Below, one piece after another: positions 46,963-56,671 of a stretch of 64,000 nucleotides of DNA (position 1 is its first letter; each line of letters starts with the position of its first letter). Made by a program: the position numbers and the translations under genes. The notes below the pieces were generated by a model, which did not search any database, was not told the DNA's origin, and was given only the letters and a program-made list of their open reading frames with translations. The DNA comes from Bacteroidales bacterium (GTDB lineage Bacteria; Bacteroidota; Bacteroidia; Bacteroidales; Muribaculaceae): the NCBI GenBank assembly GCA_019416285.1, contig DXXM01000011.1, forward strand, positions 1 through 64,000, in the 5' to 3' direction.

Positions 46963-48831
46963 ATGAAACACTATATCAGGACTATTGTGCCGCTTGCCGC
47001 ACTCGCTGTCGCAATGGCCTCATGTACCGAAATCAACGACTATCCCGACGGCTCCATTAAGTTCGACGAGATTTTTCAGAGCGAGATTCAGACTGCGGGC
47101 TGGCTCAACAACTGCTATGTGCCCATGACGAGCGCATCGTTTGGCTCCGCCTACGGTACTAACAAATCATTTCTCGATGCCGCCACTGACAATGCCCATG
47201 ATGTCGACGATGTGGAGGGCGGTGCGATGGCGCAGTGGAACGCCGGCCTCGCCACAATCTCCAACAATCCCCTTTCTGGACTCGATGCCTGGGAGAAATA
47301 CTACGAGGGTATAGCCAACTGCAATATCCTTATCCACAACATCGACAACGCCTATATTCTTGAAAACGGCAACCGTCTGCGCTACCGTGCCGAGGCTTAC
47401 GGTCTCCGTGCCTTCTATTATCTCCAGCTCGCCAAGATTTATGGCGGCGTGCCTCTGATTCTTGATCAGAAGGATGACTCCGACTATGACTATTCCAAAG
47501 TGCGCCCCGCCACATTCTCGCAGGTGGTGCGTCAGATAATAGCCGACTGTAAGGAGGTCCTTGACTGCGAATTTGTCGACTGGCGCTCCGGCACCTCCGA
47601 CAGTGACCTGAAACGCATCAACAAGGCCATCGCAAGCGCCATTATGTCGGAAGCGGCCCTCTATGCCGCCTCGCCGCTCAACAATGATGGGTCTCTCACA
47701 TGGGCCGAAGCCGCCGAAATCTGCAAGACCGCGCTTGACGACTGTGTGAAAAACGGCTACGCGCTCTTCACTTCAGCCCCCACATCGTCGGGCAACGAGA
47801 ATCTGGTGTCGCACTGCGCCTACGACTATCTTTTTCAGAAGAAACCCGATGTCAACGGCAACAATGAGAAGGAAACCATTCTCGGCCTCTCGCAGTGCAT
47901 CGTATGGCAGCTCAACACCGCGCCGCTCATCTCGGGCCAGTCGCGTGCCGGCTCATGTCCCTCACAGGAACTTGTCGACTCCTACGAGACAACCGACGGC
48001 AAACTCCCCATCCTCGGTTACTCCGACCCCGACCACCTTCACCCGATTATCAATCCCGAGGCTACACTCTACGACGAGGCCAATCCCTACGCCAACCGTG
48101 ACCCGCGTCTGAAAGCCACCGTCTACTACAACGGCGCTCCGGCCCACCTCCTCGAAAACCGTCCCAATCCCACGATTTATACGGGCGAGGGCTCGAAGTA
48201 CAACGCTTCCATGACCAATATCCTCTATACCCGCACGGGCTATTATCTCCACAAATACTTCAACATCACCTCCTCGCGTACAGCCCTCATGGACGGCTAC
48301 TACCGTGTGTTCCGTCTGGCTGAGCTCTATCTCAACTATGCCGAGGCCGCAAACGAGGCTGCTGCCGGAACCGCTCCCAACGAGGCTGTCGATGCCGTCA
48401 ACCGTATCCGTGCCCGCGTAGGCATGCCCGCTCTCTCCTATGGTATGAGTCAGGATGACTTCCGTACACGAGTACGCAACGAGCGCCGTGTTGAACTGGC
48501 CTTCGAGGACCACCGCTTCTTCGATGTGCGCCGCTGGAAGATTCTCGACAAGACCGGTACCGTCACCGGTATGCGTCCTGTCGGAGAAACTGTCACCAAA
48601 CTCTCGTTCAATTCAGACGGCGATCTCGATTTCGACCGCGATGAGAACGGAAACTACATTCCCGACCCTGAAAACGGAATAGAATACCGCACCTGCACCG
48701 GCTACGAGCGCTATATTGTCAACAAGCGCACCGCCACGACAGACAAATTCCTCCGTTGTCCCGTTCCCGGCAAGGAGGCCACTGCTCTCCAGTTGGCCAC
48801 CGGCCTGAAATTCCAGAATCCCGGCTGGTAA
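46963..48831 (+). CDS. SusD/RagB-family surface lipoprotein, second copy
   Basis: A 622-residue SusD family protein, partner of the shortened SusC-like protein. The lipobox VAMASCTE gives Cys21. Typical elements are LRYRAEAYGLRAFYYLQLAKIYGGVPLI, SEAALYAASPLNNDGSLTW, YYRVFRLAELYLNYAEAANEAA and VRNERRVELAFEDHRFFDVRRW. It differs enough from the first SusD that it is not a recent copy. An aspartate-rich insertion (DFDRDENGNYIPDPENG) near the C-terminus resembles a calcium-binding loop. Confidence 0.93.
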   Translation: MKHYIRTIVPLAALAVAMASCTEINDYPDGSIKFDEIFQSEIQTAGWLNNCYVPMTSASFGSAYGTNKSFLDAATDNAHDVDDVEGGAMAQWNAGLATISNNPLSGLDAWEKYYEGIANCNILIHNIDNAYILENGNRLRYRAEAYGLRAFYYLQLAKIYGGVPLILDQKDDSDYDYSKVRPATFSQVVRQIIADCKEVLDCEFVDWRSGTSDSDLKRINKAIASAIMSEAALYAASPLNNDGSLTWAEAAEICKTALDDCVKNGYALFTSAPTSSGNENLVSHCAYDYLFQKKPDVNGNNEKETILGLSQCIVWQLNTAPLISGQSRAGSCPSQELVDSYETTDGKLPILGYSDPDHLHPIINPEATLYDEANPYANRDPRLKATVYYNGAPAHLLENRPNPTIYTGEGSKYNASMTNILYTRTGYYLHKYFNITSSRTALMDGYYRVFRLAELYLNYAEAANEAAAGTAPNEAVDAVNRIRARVGMPALSYGMSQDDFRTRVRNERRVELAFEDHRFFDVRRWKILDKTGTVTGMRPVGETVTKLSFNSDGDLDFDRDENGNYIPDPENGIEYRTCTGYERYIVNKRTATTDKFLRCPVPGKEATALQLATGLKFQNPGW

Positions 48832-49049
48832 ACACTCCGCCGGACGTTGAACCGATCCACATTTTTTGACGGAAGGCGCGTAGGGGGTGAGCCTCCCGGC
48901 TCCGCATCGCGGCAGACCGTCATTGTCAAGTGCTTTCATGTAGGATTCTCTGCCCAGATGTGATTCCGAAGCCCTTCTGTCAAAAAAATCCAGACTCCGA
49001 CATTACAAACCATCAAAAAAACAAATCATTAACCTTAAAACAAGATCTT

Positions 49050-50231
49050 ATGAACTTAAAATCTTTACTATCGCTGACTTGTTTGGCTGCAACTCTTCAG
49101 GCCTCAGCCGTCTATCCCATCTATTTCCGTGACTCAGGCAATATTGTCGACAATAAGATTGTTCCTGAAAACGGCGGCCACATGGAATATCCCATTGACG
49201 AAAACGGACAGCCTGTTTTTGATGAGGACGGTGCGATTACAGTGACCACCAACGCTTATGCCGACGGTGGTGTATGGCTCCGTACCAAAAAACTCACCTC
49301 CCCTTGCCCGATGGAATATACCATCCTCGCCTTTGAATACAAGACCAACCGTCAGATCAACAACCTCGTTGTGTTCCAGCACGAATACAACAATATCTAT
49401 ATCGACCAGGCCCACGGTCCGTTACTGCTCGTTTCCGACCAGTATCAGACTGTCTACATGCCTATCGTCCGCAACAACCAGTGGGGTAGCGAGAGCGACT
49501 ATGCCAAGAACTACTTCTGGATTTCAACCAACGACGCCAACAAAGCCGAAGGCTGGGCGCTTACAGTGAAGAATCTCCGTCTCCTCACCATCGAGGAAGC
49601 TACCGCCGAATGTAAGACTCAGACTGCCGGCAACAATGTGCTTGATGCCTTCTCACTTCCCAACACAGACTTCTCCAAGGACTTCGATCCTGAAATGGAC
49701 GGCGGCAACGACATCTATGTCCGTTCAGGCGGCAACCCCATCCTCCAGTCATCAAACCTTATCAGACCTCTTCCCGACGGATGCACCAATTTCTGCTTCG
49801 ACTATAAGCTCACAGGCGAATCCTTCACTCCGAAAGTATATCTCCACAAGAAAGCTGATTATACTGAGATGACTGCAGTGCCAAGTTCTGTAGCTCTTGA
49901 AGGGACATCTGAAGATGAAGTTTACACTTCACCCTGGAAAACCGCTAAATTCGATCTCACAAAAGAAATCCAGCAGATTGGTTTCGCTTCCGTATTCGGT
50001 TCAAACCATTTCCTCTGGGTACAGTGTATGGGTCTTCCCGAAACTTCCATGCTCTGGATTAAGAATGTACGCTGGGAGAAGAATAGCGGACAGTCAGGCA
50101 TTGAGGATATCACCGTGGCTCCTGAACGTCCTGCCGACGACCGTATATTCAACGTGATGGGCGTAGAGTGCAAAGCGCCCCTTGCCCCCGGCATCTACAT
50201 TCAGAACGGCAAGAAGTTTATTGTAAAATAA
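49050..50231 (+). CDS. Secreted carbohydrate-binding-like protein with C-terminal tag
   Basis: A 393-residue exported protein. I start at ATG 49050, which opens a good signal peptide (MNLKSLLSLTCLAATLQASA); the frame is open from 48930. There are two galactose-binding-like beta-sandwiches, the first around MEYTILAFEYKTNRQINNLVVFQ, the second around CTNFCFDYKLTGESFTPKVYLH and SMLWIKNVRWEKN. The same type of module opens the next protein. The C-terminal tag FNVMGVECKAPLAPGIYIQNGKKFIVK is almost the same as in that protein. No catalytic motif was seen. In position after susD it would be the surface glycan-binding protein of the locus; this is inference. Confidence 0.65.
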   Translation: MNLKSLLSLTCLAATLQASAVYPIYFRDSGNIVDNKIVPENGGHMEYPIDENGQPVFDEDGAITVTTNAYADGGVWLRTKKLTSPCPMEYTILAFEYKTNRQINNLVVFQHEYNNIYIDQAHGPLLLVSDQYQTVYMPIVRNNQWGSESDYAKNYFWISTNDANKAEGWALTVKNLRLLTIEEATAECKTQTAGNNVLDAFSLPNTDFSKDFDPEMDGGNDIYVRSGGNPILQSSNLIRPLPDGCTNFCFDYKLTGESFTPKVYLHKKADYTEMTAVPSSVALEGTSEDEVYTSPWKTAKFDLTKEIQQIGFASVFGSNHFLWVQCMGLPETSMLWIKNVRWEKNSGQSGIEDITVAPERPADDRIFNVMGVECKAPLAPGIYIQNGKKFIVK

Positions 50232-50284
50232 ATCCTTTCATATACTTTTCTGTTTTCTCAGTTCATTGACTGACAATCCAATTT

Positions 50285-50347
50285 AATATCGGGCGGAAGA
50301 ACAATAAGTACCCCGTTAGTTTTCTGGTTCTTCTGCCCGATATTTTT
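50285..50347 (+). terminator. Intrinsic terminator within the array
   Basis: AATATCGGGCGGAAGAAC (50285-50302) pairs over 18 bases with 50327-50344 (one wobble), followed by TTTTTT. It ends the transcript after the binding-protein gene, or lowers expression of the genes beyond. Confidence 0.88.
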
Positions 50348-50376
50348 TAACACTCTCCTTCCCAACAAGCAAACCC

Positions 50377-53112
50377 ATGAAAATCAGATCGTTTTTAATG
50401 GCTTTCGCCGTTTCATTGCCGTTGGTGTCTATGGCTCAGGGCTATCCGATGGAGATTGCCGAGATTCCTCTCACATCCGGATTCTCTTCTGATTACGATG
50501 CCCCTACCGCCACATGGACTCTGACGTGTGAGAAAAACGACGGTGGTGCCTATCTCCCGGTTTTCCGCCTCAACACTCTCACGGAGGCTGTCCCTTCACA
50601 ATACACATCGCTATGCTTCGAATACCGCTCGACACACGACATTCCGACCATCGATATGGTGATGTATAAGGTATTTCTCGGTTCCGCCACACGCACCTAT
50701 GCCTTCGACCGCACGATGAAAGCCACGGACGAGTGGAAAACCTATCGTGTCGACCTCGAGTCACAGCGCACAGCCACCACTGTCCGTCTGCTCAACAAGG
50801 CAGGACAGTATCAGGACATACGCTTCCCCGGTCTCCCCGTGGGTGGAGCGATACAGGTCCGCAATATCCGTTACGATGTCAACGAATTTCCTTTCAAGGA
50901 TTTGAATATCAGCGCCGCGGCCGAAAGCATTATCGAAGCCGAGGATTTCAACGGCGCAGCCGACACAAAAGCCGGTCATTCGGCCCGTCAGAACCAGCTC
51001 CCGGCCCTCAACACCTTCTATACTCACCCTACGGGAAAATATTTCCCGATTTACGCCTGGGGGTCGGTGGATTTCGAGGGTGGCAAAGGGGACGAGGCGC
51101 CCGCTTTCCTTCAGAAACAGTATCAGGAACTTTGGGACTGCGGTTTCACCATCACTCAGGGTACGGCATGGCCCGGCGTCGACAAAGCCTTCCTTTTCGA
51201 CGGCCAGGAGGTCAACGGAGTGAAAATCAATCTCCGTGAAGGCACCGAACTGAGCATGATTTGCAAAGCCGGCCTCAGCAACTACGGTGAAATCCAGTCC
51301 ACCGTCACCTCTGCCCGCGGTTCCGACCGTCTTGGCGGATGGTTCATCATGGACGAGCCCCACCGCAAGCACTTCCCGCAGATGACGCAGAAGGTCAACT
51401 GGATACGCGAGTTCGACACTGACCATCTTCTCTACGGCAATCTTCTCAACATCAGCACCGACATGTCGGCCATCGGCTTCACAAGCTACGATGAATATGT
51501 CCATACCTTCATGCACGAAGTCGGTACCGGTTTCATCAGCTACGACTACTATCCAGTGCGCCAGTATGACGACACTAAGGAAATCTATATCGAACCTGAT
51601 TTCTTCAACAATCTCGAGGTGGTGTCCAAACTTGCCAAATACTACCGCACTTCATTCTGGGCCTTCGCTCACTCGGTAGCGTCAAACTGCGGTAAGGCCG
51701 GAGTATCATATCCGACCCCGGAGGAGGACCACATGCGCGTGCAGATTTTCGGTAATCTCGCCTATGGCGCGCAGGGTGTGCAGTATTTCACTTACAAATG
51801 CCCCAATCCCTACGACGGCTATACCTACTATGATGCCCCGATAGATGTCAACAACGAAAAGACTCCGGTATGGTATATGGTGCAGAACATCAACCGCGAC
51901 ATTCATGCGCTGACATGGGTGTTTCTCGGAGCCGAATTCCTCCGTGCGGGCCACACAAACGCCGTCACCCCGATGGGTTGCACGCGTCTCACTCCCGCCA
52001 TGCTTCCTGAAGGCATTACCTCCGTCAGCTCCGACGGTCAGGGCGTCTGCGTCTCTCTGCTCAAAAACGGCAGGAATCTTTTCATGATGGTGCTCAACGG
52101 CGACATCCACAATACTCAGAAGGTCACCATCGGAAAGGAGATTGCCGTGAAGCGCGTCCTGATGGACGGCACGACCGAGCCTGACGCCGCCGGTACGAAG
52201 GACTATGAGCTCGCTCCCGGCCGTTTCGTTCTCTATCTCGTGAGCGAGAACGAACCTGAGACGGAAATCGCTGAGACTCCGGTCTATGAAACCTCCGACT
52301 ATCGCGATGATGCCGCTGACGTATTCATCACGCCGGACGTGAACGCTTCCGGCGGCTACTATCTCTCCGCGATGGGCGATGCCCGCTGGGACAGCTATTC
52401 GGCAATCCTTCCTGCCGACGGTGACCGCACAATCTCGCGTGAGGAAGCAATAGCCAACTGGGGTGCGGTCTTCAATTATACCGTCACTGTTCCCGAGGAC
52501 ATGACTGTCGACATTTCTGTGAAACATTCGGTTCCATGGAGCGAATACGGCCGCGTGGCCTCCGCCGGTGTAGCCCCGGGCTATCAGTATTCCATCGAAG
52601 GCAATCCCACCCTCAACTGGCCTAAGCAGTATGCCGCGTCAATGACGCTCGCAGTCGACGGCGAGACCATCACCCCCGCCGACCAGCCTCTGCGTCCCGA
52701 GGTGCCGTCTGTATTTTCGCAGGACGGTGTCGAGTTCGATGCCATACTTGCCGACAAGGACCGCTGGATTTCGACAAAGGAAGCTGACGGAAGCGTTTCG
52801 GACGTCCTCTATTTCTGGCCCAAATCGGGTAGTGACGACGGTATGACTCCGGCCTATAATGAAGAGCCTGACTACCGGAAAGTGCGACTCTCCGCGGGTA
52901 CCCACAAGCTCACGGTCACTTCGCTGTGCTATCCCTGGCATTTCGATAACCTCCGCGTCGCTCCTTCCGGAGCTCAGAGCGCCATTGACATCATCGGTGC
53001 CGACAATTGCCCCGCCGACAACCGTATCTTCAACCTCATGGGTGTGGAATGTAGGGAGCCCCTTGCCCCGGGCATCTATATCCGCAACGGTAAGAAGTTT
53101 ATTGTGAGATAA
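50377..53112 (+). CDS. Putative TIM-barrel glycan hydrolase, family unassigned, with binding modules
   Basis: A 911-residue exported protein. A signal peptide is followed by a galactose-binding-like module (about 25-170: TSLCFEYRSTHDIPTIDM, GGAIQVRNIRYDVNE). A barrel-like region (about 220-520) has IYAWGSVDFEGGKGDEAPAFL, GGWFIMDEPHRKHF and FGNLAYGAQGVQYFTYKC, the pattern of GH-A-type barrels with an acid residue in MDEP. A beta domain follows (to about 640), then a further CBM-like sandwich (about 660-880) and the tag FNLMGVECREPLAPGIYIRNGKKFIVR. I cannot assign a CAZy family. It follows a terminator, so it may have its own promoter or be expressed by read-through. Confidence 0.6.
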   Translation: MKIRSFLMAFAVSLPLVSMAQGYPMEIAEIPLTSGFSSDYDAPTATWTLTCEKNDGGAYLPVFRLNTLTEAVPSQYTSLCFEYRSTHDIPTIDMVMYKVFLGSATRTYAFDRTMKATDEWKTYRVDLESQRTATTVRLLNKAGQYQDIRFPGLPVGGAIQVRNIRYDVNEFPFKDLNISAAAESIIEAEDFNGAADTKAGHSARQNQLPALNTFYTHPTGKYFPIYAWGSVDFEGGKGDEAPAFLQKQYQELWDCGFTITQGTAWPGVDKAFLFDGQEVNGVKINLREGTELSMICKAGLSNYGEIQSTVTSARGSDRLGGWFIMDEPHRKHFPQMTQKVNWIREFDTDHLLYGNLLNISTDMSAIGFTSYDEYVHTFMHEVGTGFISYDYYPVRQYDDTKEIYIEPDFFNNLEVVSKLAKYYRTSFWAFAHSVASNCGKAGVSYPTPEEDHMRVQIFGNLAYGAQGVQYFTYKCPNPYDGYTYYDAPIDVNNEKTPVWYMVQNINRDIHALTWVFLGAEFLRAGHTNAVTPMGCTRLTPAMLPEGITSVSSDGQGVCVSLLKNGRNLFMMVLNGDIHNTQKVTIGKEIAVKRVLMDGTTEPDAAGTKDYELAPGRFVLYLVSENEPETEIAETPVYETSDYRDDAADVFITPDVNASGGYYLSAMGDARWDSYSAILPADGDRTISREEAIANWGAVFNYTVTVPEDMTVDISVKHSVPWSEYGRVASAGVAPGYQYSIEGNPTLNWPKQYAASMTLAVDGETITPADQPLRPEVPSVFSQDGVEFDAILADKDRWISTKEADGSVSDVLYFWPKSGSDDGMTPAYNEEPDYRKVRLSAGTHKLTVTSLCYPWHFDNLRVAPSGAQSAIDIIGADNCPADNRIFNLMGVECREPLAPGIYIRNGKKFIVR

Positions 53113-53142
53113 TAATTAATAAGAATTCGTTTCCGCAGACAA

Positions 53143-53185
53143 AAGGGCATAAAGCGCGCCTCAAAGCCTTTATGCCCTTCTGCTT
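53143..53185 (+). terminator. Intrinsic terminator
   Basis: AAGGGCATAAAG (53143-53154) pairs perfectly with CTTTATGCCCTT (53168-53179), followed by CTGCTTTTC. It separates the barrel-like protein gene from the NAGPA-type gene. Confidence 0.8.
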
Positions 53186-53218
53186 TTCCTGCGGTTACTT
53201 ACCTGACACTTTTCGACT

Positions 53219-55075
53219 ATGAAATATAATAAATTTCTGTTTGGCATACTTGCCGGTTGCACATTCATGCTTTCCCCCGGACTTGGCGCCGAGAATGTGT
53301 TGATTGACGGCAAATCATATCAGATGGACCGGCTCATTGAGCGTCAGATTGGTCCCGGCACTACCTATATGCGCCTCCGTTTGCCTGAAATCCCACTTAA
53401 TGTCAATATGGTCATCTCCGATATGACCAATGAGCATGTCCGTGTTGAAAATTCAGTGGCCAATGAGAGCGCCAAAGGAACGGAGAAGATTGTCACGGCG
53501 GCTTCGCGCCTATCAGCTCCGGGCCATAAGGCCATCGCCGCTCAAAACGGCAATTTCTGGGCTGTGAGTTCCCAGGCTCCCGACGGCAAGCTCTTCTCGG
53601 GTCAGACGCGCAACGCCTCCATCCGCAACGGCAAGATGGTGACCGAGTGCAACATGGCTTCCGAGATGGCTTTCGGCGGTCCCTTGCAGGTCACGGGGCT
53701 TATGGGCATTTCTCCTGAAAAGGAAATCTATATCGATTACTGCCAGCCCACGGTGGTGATGCGTATCAATAACGGCATAGCCTTATACACCGTGAGCCAG
53801 TGCAACAAAGGCGTCCATCCTGACGAGATAGGTATCTACAACAGTTTCTACGGCGCTGACACCAAGTTCCGCCCGATTTCGGCAGATCTCGATGCTTCCG
53901 GCTTCTATCAGCTTGCCGGGAGCGGGGATGCCACCGAGGTCATTCTTGACCTCGCCGACGGTGAGAAGTGGATGGGTGGCCGCTTTGTCGATTTTACTGT
54001 AAAGGAAATCCGCACCGACGCGGGCACCGGCACTCTCGGGGCTCACGACCTTGCGATAGTAGGCCGCGGCAACGGGCGCACCAAGCTCGCCAATGTCCGG
54101 GTGGGCGATAAAGTGTCGCTGAAATATGCTTTCCAGTTTTCTCCCGGCGCTTCACCGGTCTATCCGCTCGTCGAGACGGCTATCGGAGGCAATCTTCTCA
54201 TGATGCGCGAGGGCGAGGTGCTTGCGCGCTGTAACGCCGCCGACTATGACTCTATGACCTATCCCCGCTCGCTCTACGGCACTTCAGCTGACCGCAAGAC
54301 CCTTTATATGATGGTCATCGACAAGTCCACAGATCCTGTCTACGGTAAATCCGCCGGCCTGAGCACTGCCAGGGCCGCACAGATTGCCCGTCATTTCGGT
54401 TGTGCCTACATGATGCAGTGCGACGGTGGCGGCTCGGCCGAAATGTATGTCACCGACGGGATTGTCAATAAGACCACCGAGTCAACTCCGCGTGCGGTGG
54501 CCAACTGTCTGATGGTATTCGATGATTCCCCGGTCAGCACGGAGGTTTCGCGTCTTGTCATCGACAGCCCCGACGAGATAATATCCCTCCCGGTCAATAC
54601 CACCTACACTCCTGAACTCCTTGTCTACAACGAATACGGTTCGCTTCTTGACGTGCTTTCGTCGGGCTACACTCTCTCATGTTCCGAGGGACTTGGAACC
54701 GTTGATGGCGCGACTCTCTCAACCTCGGCGACTCCTGTTTTCGGAACTGTCACCGTTACCTACGGCGGTAAGAGCGTCACGCGTCAGGTCTCTGTCGGTG
54801 GTGCGGTTTCGGCTATAGAAGCAATAGGCACCGACAGGGGAGGGGAGATGCTGAAGGCCAGTCCCTCCGCAGTAGCCGGTGGTGCTCCCGTGGCGCTTGA
54901 ATGTGTCTCGATGTCGGCGGTCGAAATCTACAATGCGGCCGGCCAGCTTCTGTCGCGCCACTCGTTTCCGGATGCCGACAGCATAACCATCTCCGCTCCC
55001 GCTCTTCCCGGGCTCTACCTCATTACAGCCGTCACATCACGCGGGCGTTTCTCAACACGTCTGCTCGTCGCCTGA
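53219..55075 (+). CDS. NAGPA-type phosphodiester glycosidase
   Basis: A 618-residue exported protein. After the signal peptide a beta-rich lead-in is followed by the phosphodiester glycosidase domain (about 90-440). HKAIAAQNGNFWAV, YPLVETAIGGNLLMMREGEVL, SLYGTSADRKTLYMMVIDKS and MMQCDGGGSAEMYV near 400 match the family of the uncovering enzyme (NAGPA), which splits GlcNAc-1-phospho diesters. Bacterial members act on sugar-phosphate diesters, mostly uncharacterised. An Ig-like domain (about 450-535) is followed by a tail ending VEIYNAAGQLLSRHSF and PGLYLITAVTSRGRFSTRLLVA, like a type A C-terminal sorting domain. The acid phosphatase is 20 bases downstream, an attractive functional pair. Confidence 0.82.
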   Translation: MKYNKFLFGILAGCTFMLSPGLGAENVLIDGKSYQMDRLIERQIGPGTTYMRLRLPEIPLNVNMVISDMTNEHVRVENSVANESAKGTEKIVTAASRLSAPGHKAIAAQNGNFWAVSSQAPDGKLFSGQTRNASIRNGKMVTECNMASEMAFGGPLQVTGLMGISPEKEIYIDYCQPTVVMRINNGIALYTVSQCNKGVHPDEIGIYNSFYGADTKFRPISADLDASGFYQLAGSGDATEVILDLADGEKWMGGRFVDFTVKEIRTDAGTGTLGAHDLAIVGRGNGRTKLANVRVGDKVSLKYAFQFSPGASPVYPLVETAIGGNLLMMREGEVLARCNAADYDSMTYPRSLYGTSADRKTLYMMVIDKSTDPVYGKSAGLSTARAAQIARHFGCAYMMQCDGGGSAEMYVTDGIVNKTTESTPRAVANCLMVFDDSPVSTEVSRLVIDSPDEIISLPVNTTYTPELLVYNEYGSLLDVLSSGYTLSCSEGLGTVDGATLSTSATPVFGTVTVTYGGKSVTRQVSVGGAVSAIEAIGTDRGGEMLKASPSAVAGGAPVALECVSMSAVEIYNAAGQLLSRHSFPDADSITISAPALPGLYLITAVTSRGRFSTRLLVA

Positions 55076-55095
55076 TTTATAAACATGTTTGTATT

Positions 55096-56436
55096 ATGAA
55101 GAGATTTTTTGTCGGCATACTGGCCATTTCTGTCCTTATTCCTGTGGCTGCTCACAAACCTGTCGACCGTTATCAGGCCGGAAGCCAGTATTACGCCTAT
55201 CCCGTTAACGACACCAACGCCCCCGCGCTCACTCCGACTCCTGAGGGCTATGAGCCTTTCCACATCGAGCACTACGGGCGCCACGGAAGCCGTTGGCTCA
55301 CGGCCGACGAACTTTATAACCGTCCGGTCGGCATGTTGCGCGAGGCTGACATGAAGGGTAAGCTCACGGAAAAGGGCAAGTCGCTGCTCATGGAACTCGA
55401 AAAGATAAGCGTGGCGGCTAAAAACCGTGCCGGAGAACTCACGCCCCTCGGCCACCGTCAGCATCGCGGAATAGCGCGGCGCATGGTGAGGAATTTCCCC
55501 GAGATTTATCGCGACGGCAATTATGTCAACGCCAATTCCACTATTGTTATCCGCTGCATCCTCTCGATGGCCGAGGAAGTGGCCGAACTCAGAGCCCTCC
55601 ATCCCGGACTGGATATAAGATGCGATGCTTCCATGGCCACGCAGGACACTCTCAATTTCAACCATCTCGACATTCCCGCCCAGCAGCTCGTGGCAAAAGC
55701 CACCGCCGAGATCGCCCAGGAGTTCGCACGCCGTCCGCGCGACATCTCGTCGTTCACGGCCATGGTGTTCAACGATGCTGACTGGGCCCGGGATTCTATT
55801 GATAGCCGTGCAGTGTTCAAATCCGTCTTTGAAGTCGCCGCCAATTCACAGAGCCACGACAATCTCTATGACCTGTATGACTTCTTCACTGACCGCGAAC
55901 TCAACGACGAGTGGATAGAGAGTAATGCCGACTGGTATGTGACCGCTTGCAATACCCCGCTGACCTCGGGGCGCGTGCCCTACGAGCAGCGCCACCTTCT
56001 GCGCGGCATCATTCAGGGGGCGGATTCGGCCGTGATGTCGGGCTGTGTCGGTGCAAACCTCCGTTTCGGCCATGAGTCGGTGCTCCTGCCCCTAATTACC
56101 TTGATGGAGGTGGCCGATGTCAGCTACTCGACAGCCGACATGGACTCGCTCGCCTCCCGGTGGCGCAATTTCGACTATTTCCCGATGGCCTCAAACATTC
56201 AGATGATTTTCTATCGTCCTCTCAAGGTGTCCTCCGGAAAGAAATCTCCACGCCGCCGCTCATCCGCCACCGATTCCAGTCCGGTATCCGGCGACATTCT
56301 TGTCAAAGTCCTGCTCAACGAAAAGGAAGTTTCTCTACCCGTTGAAACCTCGACCTATCCCTATTACCGTTGGTCGGCCCTACGCGACTATTACGACAAC
56401 AAACTCACCGCCTTCCCCACCCGTTTCCCCGAGTAG
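55096..56436 (+). CDS. Secreted histidine acid phosphatase
   Basis: A 446-residue periplasmic or surface phosphatase of the histidine-phosphatase clan 2 (MINPP/phytase-like). The signal peptide is MKRFFVGILAISVLIPVAA. The catalytic motif HYGRHGSRW lies near 57-65, with the nucleophilic His, and the proton donor is in NLRFGHESVLLPL near 327 (HE in place of HD, as in MINPP-like enzymes). TPLGHRQHRGIARRM is another family block. I start at ATG 55096; the frame is open from 54901 but that overlaps the preceding gene. It probably removes phosphate freed or exposed by the neighbouring phosphodiester glycosidase. Last intact gene of the array. Confidence 0.85.
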   Translation: MKRFFVGILAISVLIPVAAHKPVDRYQAGSQYYAYPVNDTNAPALTPTPEGYEPFHIEHYGRHGSRWLTADELYNRPVGMLREADMKGKLTEKGKSLLMELEKISVAAKNRAGELTPLGHRQHRGIARRMVRNFPEIYRDGNYVNANSTIVIRCILSMAEEVAELRALHPGLDIRCDASMATQDTLNFNHLDIPAQQLVAKATAEIAQEFARRPRDISSFTAMVFNDADWARDSIDSRAVFKSVFEVAANSQSHDNLYDLYDFFTDRELNDEWIESNADWYVTACNTPLTSGRVPYEQRHLLRGIIQGADSAVMSGCVGANLRFGHESVLLPLITLMEVADVSYSTADMDSLASRWRNFDYFPMASNIQMIFYRPLKVSSGKKSPRRRSSATDSSPVSGDILVKVLLNEKEVSLPVETSTYPYYRWSALRDYYDNKLTAFPTRFPE

Positions 56437-56501
56437 GGGACCGATGCGTTCCTATTTCCTCACTGAAATTCGAATATTTATTTTTGCCATAGTAATATCA
56501 T

Positions 56502-56540
56502 AAGCGACTGACAAGCTCATTGCCTGCTTGCCAGTCGCTT
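56502..56540 (+). terminator. Terminator-like hairpin, matches one at 58616
   Basis: AAGCGACTG with CAGTCGCTT, then CAAGC with GCTTG inside, loop TCATTGCCT. The T-rich run after it is weak. The hairpin at 58616-58657 has the same design with a compensating base-pair change. Confidence 0.6.
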
Positions 56541-56549
56541 ATACTTTAA

Positions 56550-56648
56550 TATAGCCCAGTGGAATCCGCCGCAGACCACATGGCCTCATTCAACTATGCC
56601 TACCGCCTCGCCCTCGTCTGCGACTGGCTCTTCCGCCAGCATAAATAG
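56550..56648 (+). pseudogene. C-terminal remnant of an alpha/beta-hydrolase
   Basis: A 32-codon open stretch after TAA reads VESAADHMASFNYAYRLA and LVCDWLFRQHK then stop. The end DWLF-x-QH is typical of the C-terminus of prolyl-oligopeptidase-like esterases from polysaccharide loci. There is no start and no upstream homologous sequence, so this is the leftover of a deleted gene. Confidence is limited by its length. Confidence 0.45.
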
Positions 56649-56671
56649 TACCCTTCCCCGGAAAAGATTTG

